The position numbers and the translations under genes are program-made. From Comamonadaceae bacterium (GTDB lineage Bacteria > Pseudomonadota > Gammaproteobacteria > Burkholderiales > Burkholderiaceae_C), in assembly GCA_947452325.1 (NCBI GenBank), contig CANGCZ010000002.1:1-37848 (forward strand): DNA of 37,848 nt. The letters are read 5' to 3'. The notes under the pieces were generated by a model that made no database searches, was not told the DNA's origin, and saw only the letters and a list, made by a program, of their open reading frames with translations. The first letter of the stretch is position 1. Each line of letters opens with the position of its first letter. Shown piece after piece: positions 8,929 through 18,227 of the stretch.

Positions 8929-9435
8929 TTATCCGTTGTCCACGCAGGCGGCTTCAGTGACCGACACCTGGCGAGAGGCGTAGCGGAAGTTGCCGTCTGA
9001 CATGCGCGCCAACGCCACCACCATTTGCGTGCCGGACAAACGCACACGCATGCTGAGTTCGGCGCGACCGTTCCAAGGGCCGAGCACAAACATGGCCATC
9101 AGCGGTGCGGGGTTGAGTTGAGACAACAGGTAGACATGGGTGACATGCGCCTCCTCGGTCATCGGGCTGTCAACCTTCAGGCTCAGCGGCACCAGGTGTC
9201 CGTTGTCGGCCAGCAAAGGCAGGGTCAAACTCATGCCTTCGTTTTTCAATTCCTGACGAACCACATAAGGCGACACCATTTCATCAAAGGTGCGCAAGCG
9301 TGCATCGCTCAGGTCTTGCACCCGGCCCAGCACCGACATGTCCTGCGCACGTGACAGTCCGCTGTATCCGGCCCACAGACCGGTAGCGCTCAGGCTCAGG
9401 CGGCAAAGCCAGTCACGGCGTGACAACAAATACAT
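8929..9435 (-). CDS. soxY: SoxY-like carrier protein with atypical C-terminus
   Basis: RRDW signal region, SoxY-like body; ends ...RQVSVTEAACVDNG*, verified from the reverse complement of 8929-8961. The single Cys is kept but GGCGG is absent. Confidence 0.8.
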   Translation of the reverse strand: MYLLSRRDWLCRLSLSATGLWAGYSGLSRAQDMSVLGRVQDLSDARLRTFDEMVSPYVVRQELKNEGMSLTLPLLADNGHLVPLSLKVDSPMTEEAHVTHVYLLSQLNPAPLMAMFVLGPWNGRAELSMRVRLSGTQMVVALARMSDGNFRYASRQVSVTEAACVDNG

Positions 9436-9848
9436 CAAGGTCCTTTGGTAGCGTCAAGCAAATAGGCCACGATGTCTTCCAAACCCTGCTCGGTGAGCAC
9501 GGTTTTGCCTATCTGTGGCTTGGCGACATTATGGAGACCTTTGGTGCTGAAGTAAGCAGGCATGAAGGTTTGGGGGTTTACCGCGCGCCAGTCGGCGATA
9601 CGCTGGCGGATTTGATCGGCCGACATGCGTTGGCTGAGTCCGCTCAACGACGGGCCCATTTCCCCGCCTTCTTTCATGCCGGGGATGCGATGACAGAGCA
9701 CACAACCGGTTTCCTGGCGGCTGATCAAGAGTTTGCGCCCGCGCTCGACATTGGCGGTGGCCGCAGACTTGGTCGGCGGCATGCTGACATCGACTGCCCA
9801 TGCGTTTGCGGCCAACATCAGTGCCACACAAACAAACTTTGACTTCAT
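9435..9848 (-). CDS. soxX: SoxX, monoheme c-type cytochrome
   Basis: Signal peptide [23 protein letters not shown] heme motif, GNV-like MGPSLSGLSQR and FMPAYF segments; ATG at 9848 overlaps the upstream stop. Confidence 0.85.
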   Translation of the reverse strand: MKSKFVCVALMLAANAWAVDVSMPPTKSAATANVERGRKLLISRQETGCVLCHRIPGMKEGGEMGPSLSGLSQRMSADQIRQRIADWRAVNPQTFMPAYFSTKGLHNVAKPQIGKTVLTEQGLEDIVAYLLDATKGP

Positions 9849-12001
9849 GCTTTGATCAAACTCAAGCCGTGGTTTTTCAAGGGCAGCGAGCGAATGCGTT
9901 TGCCGGTAGCGGCGAACAAAGCATTGCCCAGCGCCGGCGCCAGCGGCGCTTGCGTGGGCTCTCCGACACCGCCCCAAAAGCCGCCGGTCGGCGCGATCAC
10001 GGTTTCGACCTTGGGCATTTCATTCATGCGCATCATGCGGTAATCGTGGAAATTGGATTGCTCGACGCGACCGTCCTTCACCGTCATTTCACCCCAGAAG
10101 ATGGCTGACAAACCATGGACCACGCTGCCTTGCAATTGCGCTTGTATGTTGTCGGGATTGACTGCATAACCCGGGTCTATGCCGATGACCACGCGGTGGA
10201 TTTTCACTTCGCCGCGCGCGCTGACCGAGACTTCACAGACGCACGCAGTCCAACTGCCGTAACCGTCAACGCTGGCAATGCCCCTGTGCACACCGGCAGG
10301 CAGCGGTTTGTGCCAATCAGCGGCCTTGGCCACGGCCAGCAACATGTTGCGGTCGCGGTTGGCTTTTTCGTTGTGAGGCAGCAAAGACAAGCGGTAGGCC
10401 AATGGGTCTTGTCCGGCGGCGTGAGCGAGTTCGTCTAAAAAGCACTCACGCACAAACGGGTTTTGCGAATGACCGACCGTGCGCCAAAAGCCCACCGGCA
10501 CATGCGTGCTGCGCATGGCAAAGTCGACCAGCGTATGGGGTATGGCGTAGGGATGGTCTGGAAAACAGGCCACGGCCTGGTTGTCAATACCGTTTTGCAG
10601 CGGCATGCGCAGCAACTGCGAAAAAATAGAAGGCGCACTGACGCGCACGTGCAAGGCCTGCGGTTTACCGGCTGCATCTAGTGCTGCACGCATGCGCACC
10701 AAGCTGGCCGGGCGGTACAAGTCGTGCTGCATGTCTTCTTCACGGCTCCACATCAGCTTGACCGGTTTGCCCTCTAGTTGCATGGCAATCGCCACCGCCT
10801 GGCGGGTGAAATCCTGCGGGCTTTTGCGGCCCAGCCCCCCGCCCATTTGCATGGCGAAGACGCGCACGTTTTCCTGCGGCACATCGGCTGTGGCGGCCCC
10901 CGAGGTGAGTGTGGATTCCGGGTTTTGGGTGGACGCCCAGATGTCGAGTTTGTCGCCGCTGAGCATGGCCGTGCAGACCATGGGCTCCATGGTGGCGTGC
11001 GCCAGGTACGGGGTGTAGTAATCGGCCTCTATCACTTTGGACGCCGCTTTCAGTGTGGCCAAGGTGTCGCCGTCGTTGCGGGCTGTGGCCACTTCTTTTT
11101 CGGTGAGACCGTCGCGGTAGTACTGCATCAGACTGGCGCTGTTGACGCCGCCGTGCTTGCCGTTGTCCCAATCGATGGCGACATCGCGCAAAGCTTCTTT
11201 GGCGCGCCACCAGTTGTCGGCGACCACGGCGACAAATTCGCCCAGATTGATGACTTTGACAATGCCGCGCCGGTTGTCCACTTTGCTGCTGTCTACCGAT
11301 GTGGCGGTGCCGCCGAACACCGGAGACTGAGCGATGGCCGCGTGCAGCATGCCCGGCAATTGCACATCGACGCCGTAGCGGATCTTGCCAGTGACGATGT
11401 CTGTGATGTCTACGCGCGGCAGCGGTTTGCCAGCCAGCGTCCAGCTTGCCGGGTCTTTGAGAGGGATGTCTTTGGGCGGTGTCAGTTTGGCCGCGTCGAC
11501 GGCCAATTGGCCGTAGCTGAGTTTTTTGTGACTGGGGTTGTGCAGCACATGACCGAGCACGGCCTTACATTCGCCGACCGGTACGCTCCAGCGTTGTGCG
11601 GCGGCTTCAATCAGCATGATGCGGGCAGCGGCTCCGGCTTTGCGCAAATAGTCTTGCGACATGCGTATGGTGCGACTGCCGACGCTGGCCATGTCGCCGT
11701 AAGCGCGCTGGCGGCTCAGGTTTTCGTGCGCCGGCACGTCGACCACACGCACTTTTTGCCAATCGGCTTCCAACTCTTCGGCGATCAACATGGGTGCCGA
11801 GGTGCGGCTGCCCTGGCCCATCTCGGTGCGCGCATAGCGGATGACGATGGACTCGTCGCTGTGTATGTCAATCCAGGCGTTGACTTCTGCATGATCGGCA
11901 GACAAGGCGGCGTCCGGCCAGACAAAGCCCAGGCTGAGAGCGGCAGCGGCGCTGCTGCTGACTTGTAAAAATTGGCGGCGATTGAGTGCAGTGCTGTTCA
12001 T
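9845..12001 (-). CDS. xanthine oxidase family molybdopterin-binding subunit, isoquinoline 1-oxidoreductase beta-like (IorB type), Tat-exported
   Basis: [26 protein letters not shown] Tat signal; [40 protein letters not shown]-terminal [18 protein letters not shown] containing the family catalytic Glu. Confidence 0.88.
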   Translation of the reverse strand: MNSTALNRRQFLQVSSSAAAALSLGFVWPDAALSADHAEVNAWIDIHSDESIVIRYARTEMGQGSRTSAPMLIAEELEADWQKVRVVDVPAHENLSRQRAYGDMASVGSRTIRMSQDYLRKAGAAARIMLIEAAAQRWSVPVGECKAVLGHVLHNPSHKKLSYGQLAVDAAKLTPPKDIPLKDPASWTLAGKPLPRVDITDIVTGKIRYGVDVQLPGMLHAAIAQSPVFGGTATSVDSSKVDNRRGIVKVINLGEFVAVVADNWWRAKEALRDVAIDWDNGKHGGVNSASLMQYYRDGLTEKEVATARNDGDTLATLKAASKVIEADYYTPYLAHATMEPMVCTAMLSGDKLDIWASTQNPESTLTSGAATADVPQENVRVFAMQMGGGLGRKSPQDFTRQAVAIAMQLEGKPVKLMWSREEDMQHDLYRPASLVRMRAALDAAGKPQALHVRVSAPSIFSQLLRMPLQNGIDNQAVACFPDHPYAIPHTLVDFAMRSTHVPVGFWRTVGHSQNPFVRECFLDELAHAAGQDPLAYRLSLLPHNEKANRDRNMLLAVAKAADWHKPLPAGVHRGIASVDGYGSWTACVCEVSVSARGEVKIHRVVIGIDPGYAVNPDNIQAQLQGSVVHGLSAIFWGEMTVKDGRVEQSNFHDYRMMRMNEMPKVETVIAPTGGFWGGVGEPTQAPLAPALGNALFAATGKRIRSLPLKNHGLSLIKA

Positions 12002-12459
12002 GCTTTGCCTCCAGCTTGACGCGCCGCCGCGTGTATAGCGGTGCGCATGCGCGCGTAGGTGCCGCAGCGGCAGATGTTGGTCATGGCTGCATCTATGTCT
12101 TGGTCCGTGGGCTGCGGTTTTTTCTTCAGCAAGGCCACGGCCGCCAACATTTGCCCACCTTGGCAATAACCGCATTGCGGTACCTGGTGGTCGATCCAAG
12201 CCTGTTGCACCGCGTGCAATTTACCTTTGTCGGCCAAGCCTTCAATGCTGATGACTTGCTGGCCGTCGGCGGAAGACACCGGGTAGCTGCAAGAGCGCAC
12301 GGGCTCGCCATTGAGCAACACGGTACAAGCACCGCACTGGGCGATACCGCAACCGTATTTGGGACCTTTGATGTCGAGTTCATCGCGCAGTGCCCATAGC
12401 AGCGGCATTTCCGGTTCGACATCCAAAGTGTGGTTTTGGCCGTTGACGTTGAGTTTCAT
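11998..12459 (-). CDS. (2Fe-2S)-binding subunit of molybdenum hydroxylase, IorA type
   Basis: [20 protein letters not shown] and [10 protein letters not shown]...[15 protein letters not shown]: two [2Fe-2S] motifs. Confidence 0.92.
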   Translation of the reverse strand: MKLNVNGQNHTLDVEPEMPLLWALRDELDIKGPKYGCGIAQCGACTVLLNGEPVRSCSYPVSSADGQQVISIEGLADKGKLHAVQQAWIDHQVPQCGYCQGGQMLAAVALLKKKPQPTDQDIDAAMTNICRCGTYARMRTAIHAAARQAGGKA

Positions 12460-12471
12460 CGCTTGGCTTTC

Positions 12472-13407
12472 TTAAAAAAGATAACGCTTGAGGGCATGGG
12501 CGCATACCGCCACACCGGTATGGGCTTCGCGCATGACGCGGCCCATGGTGATGAAGCCATGGATCTGGCGTTCAAAACAAATGTATTCGGCGCTGCCGCC
12601 GGCGGCTGACAAGGCATCTGCGTACAAGCGGCCTTCGTCGCGCAAAGGATCAAAGCCTGCGGTCAGTACCAGCGCAGGCGGCAGGTCCGCATGTGAGGCG
12701 GCTTTCAGCGGAGACGCACGCCAGTCGTGCGCCAAATCACGCGACGGCAAATAGTGGTCCATGAACCAATCCATGATTTCAGCTGTGAGGGCATAGCCTT
12801 GGCCGTTGTCGCGGTAACTTTGCGTGTCCGGGTACATCAGCGTGGCGGGGTAAATCAGCAATTGAAATGCAGGCCGGTGCCGGTCACCCCGGGCACCCAG
12901 ACAAACAGCGGCGGCCAGATTGCCACCCGCGCTGTCACCGCCAACTGCAATGCGCAAGGCGTCCACGTGCAGGTCGAGCGCATTGGCAGCCACCCATTGA
13001 AAGGCGGCTTGTGCGTCGTCGTAAGCCGCAGGGAACACATGTTCAGGCGCCAGACGGTAATCCACCGAAAAAACGGCACAACCGCTGGCCTGGCACAACT
13101 GGCGGCACAGCACATCATGGGTGTCTACATCGCCTATCACCCAGCCGCCGCCGTGGTAATACACCAGCGCGGGCAAGACAGTGGAAGAGGCCACACCCTC
13201 AGGGCGAAATTCACGGATTTTGATGTTGACACCGTTCAAAGCCACCACATGGTCGTGGCAACGGGAGACTGAGGGCGGTTCGGGCTGGGTAAAGCCTTTG
13301 CGCATCAAGTAGGCTTGACGGGCTTCGACAGGTGTTTGAGCGTTGAAGGCAGGGATGCCGCGTTCAACCATCAATTGCAGCAGCGTGCGGGCTTGCGGGT
13401 CTAGCAT
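12472..13407 (-). CDS. alpha/beta hydrolase, HSL-like
   Basis: YYHGGGWVIGD oxyanion motif and GGDSAGGNLAAAV nucleophile elbow; start MLDPQARTLLQ at 13407. Confidence 0.88.
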   Translation of the reverse strand: MLDPQARTLLQLMVERGIPAFNAQTPVEARQAYLMRKGFTQPEPPSVSRCHDHVVALNGVNIKIREFRPEGVASSTVLPALVYYHGGGWVIGDVDTHDVLCRQLCQASGCAVFSVDYRLAPEHVFPAAYDDAQAAFQWVAANALDLHVDALRIAVGGDSAGGNLAAAVCLGARGDRHRPAFQLLIYPATLMYPDTQSYRDNGQGYALTAEIMDWFMDHYLPSRDLAHDWRASPLKAASHADLPPALVLTAGFDPLRDEGRLYADALSAAGGSAEYICFERQIHGFITMGRVMREAHTGVAVCAHALKRYLF

Positions 13408-13438
13408 GGTGAGGTCCGTTGAAATATCCAGAAAAAAA

Positions 13439-14269
13439 TCAGGTGGCTTGCGGCACCTGTGTGTAGGCGTTGGCATGCTGTTGCAGCCATTGTTGTGACA
13501 ACTGGTCCGGGTGTTGTGACGGGTGAAAGCCTGGTTTGAAGTAATCGCGCCACAAACCGAAACTTTCGCGCAACAAGCCACCTTTGGCGAACAAATGCCG
13601 CCAGGCGCTGGAACAGGTGGAGAGCTTGAATAAACTGCCGTCGTGCCACAGGTTGTTGACGGTCTGACGCAACAAGTCGGTCAGAAAAAACCAAGTGACA
13701 CGGCGCATCCATCGCAGCCGCCATTCTTCGTTACCGCCCAAGGCTTGGTATAGGTCAAACGCGGTACAGCGGTGTTCGCTTTCTTCGCTGGCATGCCATA
13801 ACCACAGGGTTTTGAGTCGGGGCTCAGCGTTATTGAAAAACCATTCATTAGACAGCAGCCAATGCGCAAACACCGCAGTGAAATGTTCGTTTGCAGCGGT
13901 TGCTGCAACAGAATGACGCACATCTATTTCTTTGAGCATGGCAATGCGTGTGAGTGCGCGCTGCTCCCAATGGTTGACCAGGCCCTGGTCAGTCAAATGG
14001 CGGTTGTACAAGCTGTGGACTCGACGGTGGGTGGCCTCTTGCCCGACAAACCCTTTGACCTCGTTTATAAACAAAGCCTGTTGATCAGCAGGCAGTTGCG
14101 CCATGCCATTTCGCACACTGTCTAAAAAAAACTGTTCCCCCACAGGGAAACTCAAAGACAAGGCGTTCATCATGGCCGATGTGAACGCATCGCCGGTCCA
14201 TCGAAGCGGGAAAGCCGGGGTCAAGTCAATCGATAGTTGTCGGACAGCAAGATGGCTCATGGTGTTCAT
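13439..14269 (-). CDS. metal-dependent hydrolase, PF10118-like
   Basis: MSHLAVRQLSIDLTPAFPLRW..., FPVGEQFFLDSVR, GQEATHRRVH, WHASEESEHRCTAFDLY: His/Glu-rich helical family. Confidence 0.75.
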   Translation of the reverse strand: MNTMSHLAVRQLSIDLTPAFPLRWTGDAFTSAMMNALSLSFPVGEQFFLDSVRNGMAQLPADQQALFINEVKGFVGQEATHRRVHSLYNRHLTDQGLVNHWEQRALTRIAMLKEIDVRHSVAATAANEHFTAVFAHWLLSNEWFFNNAEPRLKTLWLWHASEESEHRCTAFDLYQALGGNEEWRLRWMRRVTWFFLTDLLRQTVNNLWHDGSLFKLSTCSSAWRHLFAKGGLLRESFGLWRDYFKPGFHPSQHPDQLSQQWLQQHANAYTQVPQAT

Positions 14270-14706
14270 CCGGGCGGGAGTTGGCAGGGACCGGTGACGT
14301 AAAACTTCAATTTCTTGCCATACCTTTGAACGTCCTTGATGGCTTTGATATTCACAGGCTCTCGGTTGATTTTGATTTCCGATTCTTCCATGGTTTGAAG
14401 GTTTTTCCGTTTCACCCACATACTGGTTTTGGAGGTCAGGTCGGTGCCTTCAAACTCAGGGGTTCTGAGTGTGTTGACAAAAAAAGTGTAAAGCTTGGGG
14501 CCGTCTATGCGAATGTACAAATGGTCGCCAATGGAGGTGATATCCACTTTGACAGAGGCTGGCTCGATCGTGATTTTGTCCAACTCGGGAAACGAGCCTT
14601 GCACATCGCAGGTCAGTGTGTATGCCAGCGCTGATTGGCTGAGCCAAGTGAAAACAGCCACACACTGAAAAGCGCGACGTGTAAATCGTCGAACCGGAGA
14701 AGCCAT
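14266..14706 (-). CDS. hypothetical secreted protein
   Basis: N-terminal signal-like FTRRAFQCVAVFTWLSQSALA; overlaps the next gene start (ATGA). Confidence 0.6.
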   Translation of the reverse strand: MASPVRRFTRRAFQCVAVFTWLSQSALAYTLTCDVQGSFPELDKITIEPASVKVDITSIGDHLYIRIDGPKLYTFFVNTLRTPEFEGTDLTSKTSMWVKRKNLQTMEESEIKINREPVNIKAIKDVQRYGKKLKFYVTGPCQLPPG

Positions 14707-14851
14707 GGAGTACAACAAATGCATAACAATCTTTCAATGGTGTGATCATCGCATGACGGCCCGGCAAGGGTACTGGCCGGCGGCCAAATCAAGCTCAGTC
14801 TCTTGGTTATTATTGGTTATCTGTGTTTCATTGATTTCAAAGGGGCTTGCC

Positions 14852-15385
14852 GTGGCTGTTATTCACAAACCTGTTCAATTGTTGCCGCTGGTATTGGCGG
14901 TCGCAAGCGCTGTCTGGCCTTGGGCTGCCGGAGCGTTTGATGCAGGCAAGATGGAAGACTTCAAAACCACCAATGTTTGCAAATACTGCGACCTGATCGA
15001 CGCTCCGCTGAGCGGGCGCGACATGCGCGGCGCTGATTTTCAAAATGCCAACCTCTCCGGCGCTGTGATGGCCAAGGCCAATATGGGCGAACGCCCGATG
15101 GAAAAACGCACACTGGTCACTAACTTTGAAGATGCGAATTTGCGCCGGGCCGATATGAGCGGTGCGAATCTGCACATGGCCAATTTCACCAATGCGTATT
15201 TGCGTGAAGCCAATTTAAGCGGCGCCGACCTCAGCGACGCCTTGCTGCTGAATGCGAACATGAAAGGCGCTGTCCTGGCTGGCGCCAACCTCAAGGGCGC
15301 AAAAATGGATGGCGCCAAACTCGACGACGCCAAATTTTGCAAAACTGTCATGCCTGACGGCGCGGTCAACGACAGCGGTTGTTGA
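14852..15385 (+). CDS. exported pentapeptide-repeat protein
   Basis: A(D/N)LXX repeats: GADFQNANLSGAVMAKANM...NLRRADMSGANLHMANFTNAYLREANLSGADLSDALLLNANMKGAVLAGANLKGAKMDGAKLDDAKF; GTG start after AAAGGGG, signal-like N-terminus. Confidence 0.75.
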   Translation: MAVIHKPVQLLPLVLAVASAVWPWAAGAFDAGKMEDFKTTNVCKYCDLIDAPLSGRDMRGADFQNANLSGAVMAKANMGERPMEKRTLVTNFEDANLRRADMSGANLHMANFTNAYLREANLSGADLSDALLLNANMKGAVLAGANLKGAKMDGAKLDDAKFCKTVMPDGAVNDSGC

Positions 15386-15389
15386 TCTT

Positions 15390-16151
15390 TTACTGATCTG
15401 CTTCGCCGGGCATGGCAGCTTCGCGCAGCTTGACCGGTTTGGCCTTGGATTTGCGAAACCGGATATTGAGCAACTCGACGCCAAAAGAGAAAGCCATGGC
15501 GAAGTAAACATAGCCCTTGGGCACATGGTGGCCAAAGCCCTCGGCGACCAGCACCACGCCAACCACCACCAGAAAGCTCAGCGCCAGCATTTTGATGGAC
15601 GGGTGCGTGTCGACAAATTCGCCAATAGAGCGTGCAAACATCATCATCATGCCCAGAGAAATGACTACGGCGGCAATCATGATGCGTACATCGTCGACCA
15701 TGCCGACTGCGGTGATGATGGAGTCGAGCGAGAACACCAAATCGATGACGATGATCTGGGCAATGGTTGCGCTCAAGCTCACCTTGGGTTTGACATGGGC
15801 TGCCGGGTCTTCGTTCTCGCCTTCCAGCGAGTGGTGGATTTCGCCGGTGCTCTTCCAGATCAAAAACAGACCACCTGCCAGCAATATCAGGTCGCGACCG
15901 GAGAAAGCTTGTGACCCAACGGTGATCAAGGGCTCGACCAGGCCAATGATGTAAGACAAGAGCATCAGCAGCGCGATGCGCAAAAACATGGCCATGAACA
16001 AACCGATGCGCCTGGCTATTTCCTGCTTGTCACTCGGCAGTTTGCTGACCAATATAGAAATGAAAATGATGTTGTCTATACCCAGCACCAGTTCCAGAGC
16101 GGTCAGGGTGGCCAGCGCCATCCACATGTTCGGGTCAGTCAGCAGTTCCAT
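15390..16151 (-). CDS. TerC family integral membrane protein
   Basis: ALTALELVLGIDNIIFISILVSKLP and DLVFSLDSIITAVGMVDD, signature TerC motifs. Confidence 0.9.
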   Translation of the reverse strand: MELLTDPNMWMALATLTALELVLGIDNIIFISILVSKLPSDKQEIARRIGLFMAMFLRIALLMLLSYIIGLVEPLITVGSQAFSGRDLILLAGGLFLIWKSTGEIHHSLEGENEDPAAHVKPKVSLSATIAQIIVIDLVFSLDSIITAVGMVDDVRIMIAAVVISLGMMMMFARSIGEFVDTHPSIKMLALSFLVVVGVVLVAEGFGHHVPKGYVYFAMAFSFGVELLNIRFRKSKAKPVKLREAAMPGEADQ

Positions 16152-16210
16152 AGTGTTTTATTTGACATGTAAAAAACCAGACTTTAGCCCATGGCTTGCA
16201 AACCCCGGTT

Positions 16211-16930
16211 TTATGGGGTTGATGGCATGGCCGGGTGCAATGCCTTTTTGCGCCGCCAACGCCAGCGCAACCACAGGCTGCGTATGGCTTGCGTGGTGAG
16301 CCAGATCACCCAGCCGGAAAACACCACGTCACTCAAAAAATGGCCGCCTTGCATGATGCGGGCTGCACCGATGAAACTGCCTGCCGCTACACCTGCCGCC
16401 AGCCAAGTCAGACGGCGTCGGCGCGGGCCCCACATGCCCCAAGCCATCCAGACAAAGCCACCGGCCGCATGGCCGCTGACAAACGAGCAATTGAGTTCGC
16501 ACAATGGGCGGTAATGAAAGGCCGGGACAAAATCCTGGTCGCCGGTGAATACATGGGTCTGGTAGGGGTGAGGTCGGCCGAAATGGTCTTTGAGTGCCCA
16601 ATCAACCGCTACGCCCAGACCCAACGCGACCACCAGCAGCCAAGCCCACATGCTTGTGCGCACACGCAGCCCGGGCCAGCCCGGACGCAACCATTGGAGG
16701 AACAAGGCCGACACCATGATCAGCCCCAGCCACTGGTTGATCACCGGTGTGTCGTCGTAAGCCCATTTGACCCAAGGCAAAGCGTTGGCCGGAAATTGCT
16801 GGTGCACGGGGTCAAAAAAAGCCTGAGTGACGATCAAGTCCAGTCCTGGCCAGACCAGAAAAAGCACCACGCTGGCAAGCAGTAACAGCCAGGCTGGCCA
16901 TAAACGGCGATGGCGTGTTTTCAAGTCCAT
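16211..16930 (-). CDS. PAP2 family phosphatase
   Basis: KDHFGRPHP, CSFVSGHAAG, ARIMQGGHFLSDVVFSG motifs; multiple TMs. Confidence 0.85.
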   Translation of the reverse strand: MDLKTRHRRLWPAWLLLLASVVLFLVWPGLDLIVTQAFFDPVHQQFPANALPWVKWAYDDTPVINQWLGLIMVSALFLQWLRPGWPGLRVRTSMWAWLLVVALGLGVAVDWALKDHFGRPHPYQTHVFTGDQDFVPAFHYRPLCELNCSFVSGHAAGGFVWMAWGMWGPRRRRLTWLAAGVAAGSFIGAARIMQGGHFLSDVVFSGWVIWLTTQAIRSLWLRWRWRRKKALHPAMPSTP

Positions 16931-17736
16931 GCTTGACGGCGAATGAATGACAGCCTGGACATGGCCCCGGCAATACCGACCGTAGCGATCAGGTCAAACG
17001 CCAGGCGCTCAGCGGATGTGGCCGTGCTGGTGGTGAGCAAATAGCCGACCAGCGTGATTTCGGTCAACAACAAGCACCACTGGGACGATCGTGTTTGCAA
17101 ACGGGCTTGCCATGGTTGTAAGTTTTCCCAGCGCTGAGCCGTCCAGGCCACCGCCAGGCCCGCACCGGCACCGGCCAGTACGTCGGCCGGCCAGTGCGCA
17201 CCGACCATGACACGAGAAAGCGCCACCAGACAGGCCAGTGAAATCAGCAGCGTGGCCAACAGCCAGTGGCGGGCTTTGAAGGGAAAGCACAGAAGCAGCA
17301 CGCCTGTGGCTGCAAACACAGTCAGGCTGTGACCTGAAGGCATGGAGTTGGCTCCCGCAGGGGGCTGGCCTATGCTGTTCAACAATCCGGCCTCTATCAC
17401 CCCCAGCGGGCGTGGCGACGCCACCCAGGATTTGAGCAAAGGGGAAAGCAGTGAACCGATCAGGAAAATTTTCAGGCTGAGCGCATTGCCGCATTGGCTG
17501 AAACGGGTGATCACCAGCAGCAACAGTAACGCTGCGCCAGCTTCGCCGAATTGGGTGATGAAAGACCAGTGATTGTCAAAACCCGGCGTCAGGTGGTTGA
17601 GCCACAGCATGGCTTGCAGATTCATTGTGGAATTGAATAGCAACAGACCGCTGAGAATGAAGGTGCCGGAAAGTATCAATAGCAAAATAGGCAGAAGCGG
17701 CTTGTCCGGTGCAGGAATTGGCTGGAACATCGGCAA
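16921..17736 (-). CDS. PAP2 family phosphatase
   Basis: KSWVASPRP, SMPSGHSLT, LSRVMVGAHWPADVLAG motifs; overlaps the next PAP2 gene by 10 nt. Confidence 0.85.
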   Translation of the reverse strand: MPMFQPIPAPDKPLLPILLLILSGTFILSGLLLFNSTMNLQAMLWLNHLTPGFDNHWSFITQFGEAGAALLLLLVITRFSQCGNALSLKIFLIGSLLSPLLKSWVASPRPLGVIEAGLLNSIGQPPAGANSMPSGHSLTVFAATGVLLLCFPFKARHWLLATLLISLACLVALSRVMVGAHWPADVLAGAGAGLAVAWTAQRWENLQPWQARLQTRSSQWCLLLTEITLVGYLLTTSTATSAERLAFDLIATVGIAGAMSRLSFIRRQAWT

Positions 17737-17798
17737 GATTGTAAGCAGAGGCTAAACCCGCGAGTCTGCATTGGTTATAGTTCCATTTATCCGAGAAA

Positions 17799-18227
17799 GT
17801 GCCTGCCATGCCTACGACCAAGAAGAAAATCCTCCAGCATCTGGAATCAGAAATATTTTGCAAGCTCGGTGTGTCGCCGATCCACGGCATAGGGGTGTTT
17901 GCCTTGCGGCCCATTCCAAAGGGCATCAATCCCATGAAAAGTTATTTGCGCTACAAGGAAATTGACATCAATAAAAAAGACATCAAAGACCTGCCCAAAG
18001 GGGTGCGCAGTCAAATAGATATGTTTTGCTTTTACGACAGGAAAACCGTCAGTATTCCCAGCATAGGCCTGAATTCATTTGACCTGGCGGTTTACCTCAA
18101 CCATTCCAAGCAGCCCAATTTGCGTTTCAAGAAAAACGGATCGCTGGAAAGCCTCACGCACATTGCTGAAGGCGAAGAGCTATTTATCGATTACGACATC
18201 AGCTTCGGCGAAAAGCATTATTTCTGA
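17799..18227 (+). CDS. small SET-domain protein
   Basis: SPIHGIGVFALRPIPKG, YLNHSKQPNLRF, IAEGEELFIDYD: canonical SET motifs. Start may be the internal ATG of MPTTKKK. Confidence 0.85.
   Translation: MPAMPTTKKKILQHLESEIFCKLGVSPIHGIGVFALRPIPKGINPMKSYLRYKEIDINKKDIKDLPKGVRSQIDMFCFYDRKTVSIPSIGLNSFDLAVYLNHSKQPNLRFKKNGSLESLTHIAEGEELFIDYDISFGEKHYF

Noticed and set aside
7730-9848. Calling this a standard thiosulfate-oxidising Sox operon
   Set aside because: SoxB and SoxCD are absent from the cluster, the SoxY tail is atypical, and the genes are coupled to a xanthine-oxidase-family enzyme.
10778-11968. 396-aa plus-strand ORF
   Set aside because: Antisense to the strongly supported IorB-type Mo subunit; composition is typical of a shadow frame and no domain motif is recognisable.
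16152-16220. AACCCC-N8-GGGGTT hairpin as an intrinsic terminator after the PAP2 gene or as a TerC riboswitch element
   Set aside because: Only a 6-bp stem, overlaps the PAP2 stop, and is not followed by a T-run in the transcribed direction; no riboswitch core seen.
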